A stretch of DNA of 5,079 nt from Helicobacteraceae bacterium (GTDB lineage Bacteria; Campylobacterota; Campylobacteria; Campylobacterales; Sulfurimonadaceae): contig JALUJE010000037.1 in the NCBI GenBank assembly GCA_027057185.1, forward strand, positions 1 to 5,079, read 5' to 3'. Within the stretch, counting starts at the first letter, position 1. Every line of letters starts with the position of its first letter. The position numbers and the translations under genes were made by a program. Positions 1 through 5,079 of the stretch are shown in pieces. The notes under the pieces were generated by a model. It ran no database searches. It was not told the origin of the DNA and saw only the letters and a program-made list of their open reading frames with translations.

Positions 1-1441
1 CCTCTTTATTGAGTCGGTCATACATCTTTTTAAAGTCAACCAATGTCTGTTTTCCCGGCTTTCCCATAAGTTCCAATACGCTTTGTTCCGTATGTTCGGG
101 AGCCACTTTCATTTGACCGGAAATGTGGTGTTTTACCATCTCTTTTAAGTAAGAATAGCCATGTTTTTTATCGGCGGTAATAAAATCATAGCGTACTCCC
201 GAAGCAACAAATGCTTTTCGAACGCCGGGAATATCACGGATACGGCGCAGTAGATTAATATTGCGGCTATGATCTACATGCATAACCTTGCACAGCCGTT
301 GGGCATCAACACAACGTATGTGATCGCAGGTTCCTTTTTTAAGCTTTTTGTCACATTCATAACCATACATATTGGCCGTAGGTCCTCCGACATCGGAAAT
401 AATACCCTTGAAATCTTTGTAAGTAGTAAACAATTGTGCTTCTCTCACAATAGAAGCTTCCGAACGGGTACGAATGGTACGACCCTGATGTACACCGATC
501 GCACAAAAATTACACTCACCCCAACAACCTTGATGTGTTGAAATCGAAAATTTAATGGTCTCCAGACACGTCACCTTGCCCTCTTTGGCGTAGTAAGGAT
601 GTAGTTCGCGAGTATAAGGCAGTGCCGCCATAGCATCCATCTCCGCCTCATTCAAATAATCACATGGCGGATTTTGAATAAGATAGCGTCCGTCAACTTC
701 CTGCGACAGACCTTTGGCAGAGATAGGGTCGTTATTGTCATAAAAACAGTCAAAAAGATCAATATACTTCTCTTTATCCTGAAGACACTGATCATGAGAA
801 GGGAGCTGAAGATACTCATGATTCGGTTCTTTAGCAATATAACTAACCCCGCGAATACCCCGCCATTCTTGCCGTGCATCGAGTGCCCGTGTCACTTGTT
901 CAATAGCAATCTCACCCATGCCATAAATTAGTATATCGGCTTTGGCATCAAACAAGATCGGTTTTCGCAACTTGTTGGACCAATAATCGTAGTGTGTAAT
1001 GCGACGCAAACTCGCTTCAATGCCACCTAGTACAAGCGGCACCGTATTTTTATAAAACCGACGGATGAGATTGCAGTAGACCAATACCGCGCGATCAGGT
1101 CGTTTCGTATTTTTTCCACCGGGCGTGTAGTCATCGGAGTTACGAAATTTTTTAGTTGCCGTATAGTTCGAGACCATCGAATCGACACTACCACCACTCA
1201 CACCCCAATACAGACGAGGTTCTCCCAATCGGGTAATATCAACATCACTCGTAATCTCAGGCTGTCCAATAATGCCTACCTTGTAACCCCAACTTTGCAA
1301 CATTCTTCCGACTGCTGCTACGCCCATATAGGGTGAGTCAATATACGCATCACCGGTCACTAAAATAACATCGCACTGCTTCCAGCCCAAAGTATCCATT
1401 TCATCACGAGTTGTTGGTAAGAATCGGTAGGTCTTCTTCAT
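1..1441 (-). CDS. ygiQ: YgiQ-family (UPF0313) radical SAM protein, C-terminus cut off by the window edge
   Basis: Predicted radical SAM iron-sulfur enzyme of the YgiQ/UPF0313 family; its reaction and substrate are not established as far as I know. I translated the frame by hand: it is open for 480 codons from ATG 1441 to the left edge with no stop. The N-terminal part (about residues 1-290) has the YgiQ-type region with VTGDAYIDSP near residue 28, YWGVSGGSVDSMV near 78 and LGGIEASLRRITHYDYWS near 138. The radical SAM cluster motif CxxxCxxC is C306, C310 and C313 (GCWGECNFC). The glycine-rich SDVGGPTANMYG follows at 349-360, then four more cysteines (363, 372, 377, 384), and KVAPEHT at 445-451, which I recognise from this family. 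Family members usually have about 600-750 residues, so roughly 120-270 residues are missing. The start overlaps the upstream methyltransferase stop as ATGA; no clear Shine-Dalgarno precedes it, so translational coupling is likely. The family call is firm; the role is unknown. Confidence 0.95.
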   Translation of the reverse strand, partial: MKKTYRFLPTTRDEMDTLGWKQCDVILVTGDAYIDSPYMGVAAVGRMLQSWGYKVGIIGQPEITSDVDITRLGEPRLYWGVSGGSVDSMVSNYTATKKFRNSDDYTPGGKNTKRPDRAVLVYCNLIRRFYKNTVPLVLGGIEASLRRITHYDYWSNKLRKPILFDAKADILIYGMGEIAIEQVTRALDARQEWRGIRGVSYIAKEPNHEYLQLPSHDQCLQDKEKYIDLFDCFYDNNDPISAKGLSQEVDGRYLIQNPPCDYLNEAEMDAMAALPYTRELHPYYAKEGKVTCLETIKFSISTHQGCWGECNFCAIGVHQGRTIRTRSEASIVREAQLFTTYKDFKGIISDVGGPTANMYGYECDKKLKKGTCDHIRCVDAQRLCKVMHVDHSRNINLLRRIRDIPGVRKAFVASGVRYDFITADKKHGYSYLKEMVKHHISGQMKVAPEHTEQSVLELMGKPGKQTLVDFKKMYDRLNKE

Positions 1442-1989
1442 GATTTTTTCGCCACAAGTGAGGCGATTTTCACGTTCTCTCCACGAAGGTTTTTATCAAG
1501 TTTTTCTTCATAACAGAGAATCTCGAATTCCCGAAACATCTCTAAGAGTTCATTCACATGTAAAAGATAGTCCGCATTACTGGGTTGATGAAATCCTCTG
1601 CCTTCGGCCTCGACAAAGGTCTCAAAAATCACCATCCCTTCAGGTTTGAGTGCCGACTTTATTTTAGGAATGAGTGCTCGATCCAAATAATTGATATTGA
1701 CAATAAGATCATACGTTTTCGTAAATTCGTAGGTATCCAGGTCAGCACAGACCGTTCTCACCCTGTCCACGTCCTCGAGATAGAAGAGTGCCACCTCAGA
1801 AATATCAACGGCATCGACATGAAAGCCCTGCTCTGCCAGAAAAACGGTGTTACGTCCCTGCCCACATGCAATATCCAGTGCATCGACCGGCGTTGCATGG
1901 CTAACATAATGTTTGAGAACCTTACTCACATGCGTTGGCATGAGAAGGGTATCGTACTTTTTATTCCATCGTATTTTATCGTTCTGCAT
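1438..1989 (-). CDS. Class I SAM-dependent methyltransferase, TehB-like (183 aa)
   Basis: Small soluble methyltransferase with a Rossmann-like SAM-binding fold; the methyl acceptor is unknown. It opens with RWNKKY (residues 7-12), common at the N-terminus of TehB-like and related methyltransferases. Motif I is ALDIACGQGRN (37-47), and the acidic residue expected to bind the SAM ribose is D62 in AVDIS. NINYLDR (98-104) fits the region after strand 4, and KPEGMVIFETF (115-125) fits strand 5. The late HQPSNADYLL-HVNELLEMF segment (134-152) resembles the C-terminal part of TehB-like proteins. The length is close to a bare catalytic domain with no extra module. ATG 1989 lies 6 nt after the upstream stop and has no good Shine-Dalgarno, so reinitiation is likely; the stop overlaps the radical SAM start. 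A tellurite-resistance role should not be assumed, because many TehB-like proteins have other or unknown substrates. Confidence 0.9.
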   Translation of the reverse strand: MQNDKIRWNKKYDTLLMPTHVSKVLKHYVSHATPVDALDIACGQGRNTVFLAEQGFHVDAVDISEVALFYLEDVDRVRTVCADLDTYEFTKTYDLIVNINYLDRALIPKIKSALKPEGMVIFETFVEAEGRGFHQPSNADYLLHVNELLEMFREFEILCYEEKLDKNLRGENVKIASLVAKKS

Positions 1990-1995
1990 AGCTCA

Positions 1996-2682
1996 CTACT
2001 TTTTTTTAAATATCAGTAGCATTTTATCATCAACATCATAAAGAGAGAGTGGGTGATCTTCCACCAATACCAATGCACCGTTATTTTTCAGCGTTTCCAG
2101 CGTGTGAAAATACTGCTCAATCTGCTCTTGCGATTTCAGATAACAGCCATCTTCTTGCCTATAAAAGAGGGTGAATTCCGTAGAGAGCCGACCGTTGTCA
2201 TAAACAGCATTAACATTCAAAAAACACGCTTCATCTTCGGCACTCATACTCCCCTCTGCCACATCACTAAAACCGTATTCGGTGTTAACATCGAGAATCA
2301 ATATGCCGTCCTCTTCCAAAACCCCGGCAACACAGTGAAAAAAAGAGGACAGTCCTTCAGGGGGAATGAAATTTAGTACATCAAAAATTGCTACGGCTGC
2401 CTCATAACGTCCACTCACCTCGCAAATATTTTGACAGGCAACATCCAATCCTTTCTGCCGTGCCGCTGCTACCATAACGGGTGAGAGATCGATACCGCGA
2501 CATTTTATGCCTGCTGCTATTGCCTGAGTCATGAAACCGCCACGACCACAACCAATATCTAATACTGAGCCAATCTGTTCATCTTCAAGCAATGTGAGAA
2601 AAATAGAGTGCAGTATTTGTGTTGACGCTTCTATGCCTAGCAAGTGCTCGCTCTTGGCATAAAGATCAAGAGCATGACTCAT
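1996..2682 (-). CDS. Class I SAM-dependent methyltransferase (228 aa, start corrected to 2682)
   Basis: Stand-alone class I methyltransferase of the broad Methyltransf_11/25 type; its substrate is unknown. With the start at 2682, motif I is VLDIGCGRGGF (40-50), the SAM-ribose acidic residue is D65 in GIDLS, and the post-strand-4 motif is FDVLNFIPP (100-108). GILILDVNT (126-134) gives strand 5. The C-terminal half has a beta-rich segment and ends in a lysine-rich IFKKK. A longer reading from ATG 2739 adds 19 residues but overlaps the upstream gene by 58 nt in another frame. I prefer ATG 2682 because it shares one base with the upstream TGA (TGATG), has an AAGGA ribosome-binding site 8 nt upstream, and gives MSHALDLYAK, a natural family N-terminus. 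The stop is TAG followed at once by an in-frame TGA. It is unrelated in detail to the next methyltransferase: motifs and lengths differ, so it does not look like a recent duplicate. Confidence 0.9.
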   Translation of the reverse strand: MSHALDLYAKSEHLLGIEASTQILHSIFLTLLEDEQIGSVLDIGCGRGGFMTQAIAAGIKCRGIDLSPVMVAAARQKGLDVACQNICEVSGRYEAAVAIFDVLNFIPPEGLSSFFHCVAGVLEEDGILILDVNTEYGFSDVAEGSMSAEDEACFLNVNAVYDNGRLSTEFTLFYRQEDGCYLKSQEQIEQYFHTLETLKNNGALVLVEDHPLSLYDVDDKMLLIFKKK

Positions 2683-5079
2683 CAGCAGTGTCCTTGTTGT
2701 AAAAATGATACCAATTTTTCTTTCATCAACGGGATACAAAAGTAGTATCCCTGCCCAATCTGACAGCCGTTATCGGCCAGGAACTGCTCTTGTTCCGAAT
2801 TTTCGATACCTTCGGCTACATTAATGTAACCCAAGCTTTGTGATAAGACAATAATTGCCTTTGCAATGGCAACATCATTGGTATCATGAGGCAATTCATC
2901 GACAAAAGATTTATCAATTTTAAGTTCGTCAATAGGAAATTGCTTGAGATAACTCATAGAAGAATGCCCCGTTCCAAAGTCGTCAATGGAGATGGCAAAC
3001 CCCAGCTCCTTGAGACGACTTAAAACATTCATACTATATTTGGTATTTTTCATAATATGACTCTCGGTAATTTCTAAAACAATAGCACCGGTCTCAATCC
3101 CGATATCTTTACTTATTTTCGCAAGATCGTCAACAAAATTATCTTGATACAGCTGTATGGCAGAGATGTTGATCGCAATTACCTCAAGACTTGGACATAT
3201 CTGTTTAAAATGCAGAAAATCATGACATGCCTGTTGAAAAACAAATCTGCCTATCTCCAGAATGTAACCGGTATCTTCAGCTACCGGAATAAACTGTAAC
3301 GGCGAAATGGTTCCCAAAGCATCATTGTTCCAACGTACCAGAGCTTCTAGACCTACAATAGTTTTGTCCATCAGACTGTATTTTGGTTGATACATCACAT
3401 AAAACTCTCTATTGTCTAATGCCTCTTTCATGGTCTGTTCCATCGTTAGACGGTTGTGTACATCAATCGAGAGTTGCTTTTTATAGTATCGATAGGTGTT
3501 TTTCCCACTGGCTTTTGCTTTATACATGGCAACATCGGCATGCTTAAAGATGGTTTTACAATCCATGCCGTCATCGGGAAATATGGCAATACCGATGCTC
3601 AATGTCACATTTAACCGATGATTGCTGGTAGTAATCGGCTCGGAAAACAGTTCCAATATTTTTTGCGATACCTGCGCCGCAGAATAATCTTCATTTAAAG
3701 ACTCAATAATAATAACAAATTCATCACCGCCGATACGTGCAAGCATATCGGATTCGCGCAAGGCCTTTTTCATCCGTTTGGCACTTTGTACAAGCAACTC
3801 ATCACCCACGTCATGACCCAAAGTATCATTAATAATTTTGAAGCGGTCTAGGTCAATAAAGAGAATGGAGATTCGCGATGATTGGCGTTTGGCAACAATG
3901 AGACGATGTTCCAAATACTCCTCAACATTTATACGGTTTGGCAAGGAGGTTAAGGCATCGTGATATGCCATATATTCCACTTCCCGTTTCTGCTCAATAT
4001 AATCGGTAATATTGAGATTGATTGCCAAATATTTTGAGAGTTTTCCCTGAACATACACCGGCGTTATTGAAGCTTTTTCATAGTAAAGTGTTCCGTCTTT
4101 TCGTTTGTTAATAAACTCCCCCTCCCACTTCTCGCCCCGATTTAAAGTCTCATGCATTTTATTGTAAAATTCCTGACTGTTTTCACCCGATTTTAAAATA
4201 CGGGGATTTTTTCCAATCACTTCCTCTCTTGTATAACCCGTATCATATTCAAAAATATCATTAACGTAAATAATATTACTCTGGGCATCCGTAATAATAA
4301 TGGAGTTGTCGCTGTTCTCTACTGCCGTTTTAAAACCAATGAGTTCATCTTTAATGCGCAATGTTCGTCGGTACATCATTAGCAGGCTATAAAGAATGAT
4401 CAGCACAATGGCAAACTGTATGAGTACAATCGTTTTCTCAATAGTCAAATCCCGGTCATGCTTATGGTCAACGATGGCATGTAAATTATCTAGTGACACA
4501 TTGATATAGGGTTGTTTTACCACATCATCCACCTGAAGCAGCTTTTGAATATGTTTAATATTTTGTTTGGCGACTTGTACAAACATATACAATTCTATGT
4601 TGTTCACGTCATGCAGAGTATGCTCTAAAAAATCAAAATTACTCTGCATCTGCCGGGTATCGACGTAGGTATTAATATAGTACTTCATGAGGTACAACAA
4701 GGTATCATTAGCAACGGCAATACTCTTTTTATCAAGAGTGGCTTCTTTCTGAATAACCCGGTTCAGATCAAAAAGATAGTGCATAGCATTTAGTAGTGAT
4801 GCATTCTGAGACTTAAACAGCTCAATATAGTCGCGTTTTTTATAGTACTCCTCTATAATATAACGCAGTAACAATCTATATTTATTACTCTTAAAAAGCT
4901 CATGCGATTCTTTCGAGTCCAAAAATTCCATCAGGTGCTCAAAAGCTTCCGTGTTTTTGTTAATCTCATCATAGTTAATAAATGTAGCTTTTTGAAGCAG
5001 AAAATTGTCAAACGTTTTATCTAAAAGTTTTAGCTCCATAATCGCATCGTGATAATGCGTATATCGCTGTGTATCATTA
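2682..5079 (-). CDS. Membrane-bound PAS-GGDEF-EAL cyclic-di-GMP synthase/phosphodiesterase, 5' end outside window
   Basis: Predicted inner-membrane sensor that makes and/or degrades cyclic-di-GMP. Residues are counted from Met 5039. About 1-198 is a helical, charged segment, likely periplasmic. One membrane helix lies at about 203-222 (TIVLIQFAIVLIILYSLLMM), followed by basic YRRTLRIK. PAS plus PAC spans about 236-348 with GKNPRILKSG. GGDEF spans about 352-515, with the intact motif at 437-441 and the inhibitory RxxD site (R428-D431) five residues before it. EAL spans about 532-778 with EAL at 565-567, N624, E656, D686-D687, K707, E743 and Q763. By these motifs both activities are possible. 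The frame stays open for 13 codons upstream of Met 5039 to the window edge, and that Met has no Shine-Dalgarno. A periplasmic domain also needs an N-terminal membrane anchor, absent here. The true start is therefore probably beyond 5079. The sensor ligand is unknown. Confidence 0.93.
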   Translation of the reverse strand, partial: NDTQRYTHYHDAIMELKLLDKTFDNFLLQKATFINYDEINKNTEAFEHLMEFLDSKESHELFKSNKYRLLLRYIIEEYYKKRDYIELFKSQNASLLNAMHYLFDLNRVIQKEATLDKKSIAVANDTLLYLMKYYINTYVDTRQMQSNFDFLEHTLHDVNNIELYMFVQVAKQNIKHIQKLLQVDDVVKQPYINVSLDNLHAIVDHKHDRDLTIEKTIVLIQFAIVLIILYSLLMMYRRTLRIKDELIGFKTAVENSDNSIIITDAQSNIIYVNDIFEYDTGYTREEVIGKNPRILKSGENSQEFYNKMHETLNRGEKWEGEFINKRKDGTLYYEKASITPVYVQGKLSKYLAINLNITDYIEQKREVEYMAYHDALTSLPNRINVEEYLEHRLIVAKRQSSRISILFIDLDRFKIINDTLGHDVGDELLVQSAKRMKKALRESDMLARIGGDEFVIIIESLNEDYSAAQVSQKILELFSEPITTSNHRLNVTLSIGIAIFPDDGMDCKTIFKHADVAMYKAKASGKNTYRYYKKQLSIDVHNRLTMEQTMKEALDNREFYVMYQPKYSLMDKTIVGLEALVRWNNDALGTISPLQFIPVAEDTGYILEIGRFVFQQACHDFLHFKQICPSLEVIAINISAIQLYQDNFVDDLAKISKDIGIETGAIVLEITESHIMKNTKYSMNVLSRLKELGFAISIDDFGTGHSSMSYLKQFPIDELKIDKSFVDELPHDTNDVAIAKAIIVLSQSLGYINVAEGIENSEQEQFLADNGCQIGQGYYFCIPLMKEKLVSFLQQGHC
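2691..2695 (-). promoter_or_regulatory. Ribosome-binding site AAGGA that fixes the start of the 228-aa methyltransferase
   Basis: On the minus strand AAGGA is followed by an 8-nt spacer and then ATG 2682. It sits inside the last codons of the GGDEF-EAL gene. This is the only good Shine-Dalgarno-like site among the three internal gene junctions, and it favours ATG 2682 over the longer ATG 2739. It also suggests this methyltransferase can be initiated independently, unlike the two genes after it. Confidence 0.7.

Noticed and set aside
269..541. Plus-strand open frame of 90 codons
   Set aside because: It lies antisense inside the well-supported YgiQ coding region, across the radical SAM motif, and its translation shows no recognisable domain.
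652..931. Two overlapping open frames, minus 652-879 and plus 674-931
   Set aside because: Both are shadows of the YgiQ frame, which reads through without stops and carries family motifs on both sides. The apparent hydrophobic stretches are not backed by start signals.
1449..1466. Short inverted repeat TCGCC / GGCGA with an 8-nt loop just before the YgiQ start
   Set aside because: The stem is only 5 bp. On the minus (coding) strand it is followed by an A run rather than a T tract, and it lies within the coding end of the methyltransferase, so it is not a terminator. A minor effect on initiation is possible but unsupported.
1440..2019. Plus-strand open frames 1440-1649 and 1585-2019
   Set aside because: Both are antisense to the TehB-like methyltransferase, whose motifs are clear; no recognisable domain in the plus-strand products.
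2053..2376. Plus-strand open frame of 107 codons
   Set aside because: Antisense shadow of the 228-aa methyltransferase, without protein features of its own.
1438..2682. Possibility that the two methyltransferases are a recent tandem duplication
   Set aside because: Their motif I sequences (DIGCGRGGF and DIACGQGRN), lengths, N-termini and C-terminal halves differ too much; they look like separate families within the same fold.
2683..2739. Extended start (ATG 2739) of the 228-aa methyltransferase
   Set aside because: The 19 extra residues overlap the end of the EAL domain in another frame. The AAGGA site with an 8-nt spacer and the TGATG overlap point to ATG 2682.

Overview
The window looks like chromosomal DNA from a mesophilic Gram-negative bacterium of moderate-to-low GC. 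The style fits a free-living sulfur-type Campylobacterota (Sulfurimonas, Sulfuricurvum or Sulfurovum-like): densely packed overlapping genes, a long PAS-GGDEF-EAL protein with a helical periplasmic sensor, and a YgiQ-type radical SAM protein. This is an impression from protein style only; there is no rRNA or other taxonomic marker here.

All supportable genes lie on the minus strand and read from the right edge to the left edge with almost no intergenic DNA. In transcription order they are: (1) a membrane-bound PAS-GGDEF-EAL cyclic-di-GMP enzyme, 5079 to 2682, whose 5' end very probably lies outside the window; (2) a 228-aa class I SAM-dependent methyltransferase, 2682 to 1996, whose start shares one base with the previous stop (TGATG); (3) a 183-aa TehB-like class I methyltransferase, 1989 to 1438, starting 6 nt after the previous stop and in the same reading frame; (4) a YgiQ/UPF0313-family radical SAM protein, 1441 to 1, with an ATGA overlap at its start and its C-terminus cut off by the left window edge.

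The junctions strongly suggest one transcript with translational coupling. No promoter, terminator, RNA gene, mobile element, repeat array or CRISPR was found. No gene-free stretch longer than 6 nt exists, so regulatory sites would have to lie outside the window or inside coding sequence.

Functionally, gene 1 should sense a signal through a periplasmic helical domain and a cytoplasmic PAS domain, and its sequence keeps both the cyclic-di-GMP synthesis and hydrolysis signatures. Genes 2-4 all use S-adenosylmethionine, two as conventional methyltransferases and one as a radical enzyme. Their substrates cannot be read from sequence. Three consecutive SAM-using enzymes may act on one pathway, but this is inference, and the second-messenger gene may be only a transcriptional neighbour. 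I found no convincing evidence of a wholly new system.
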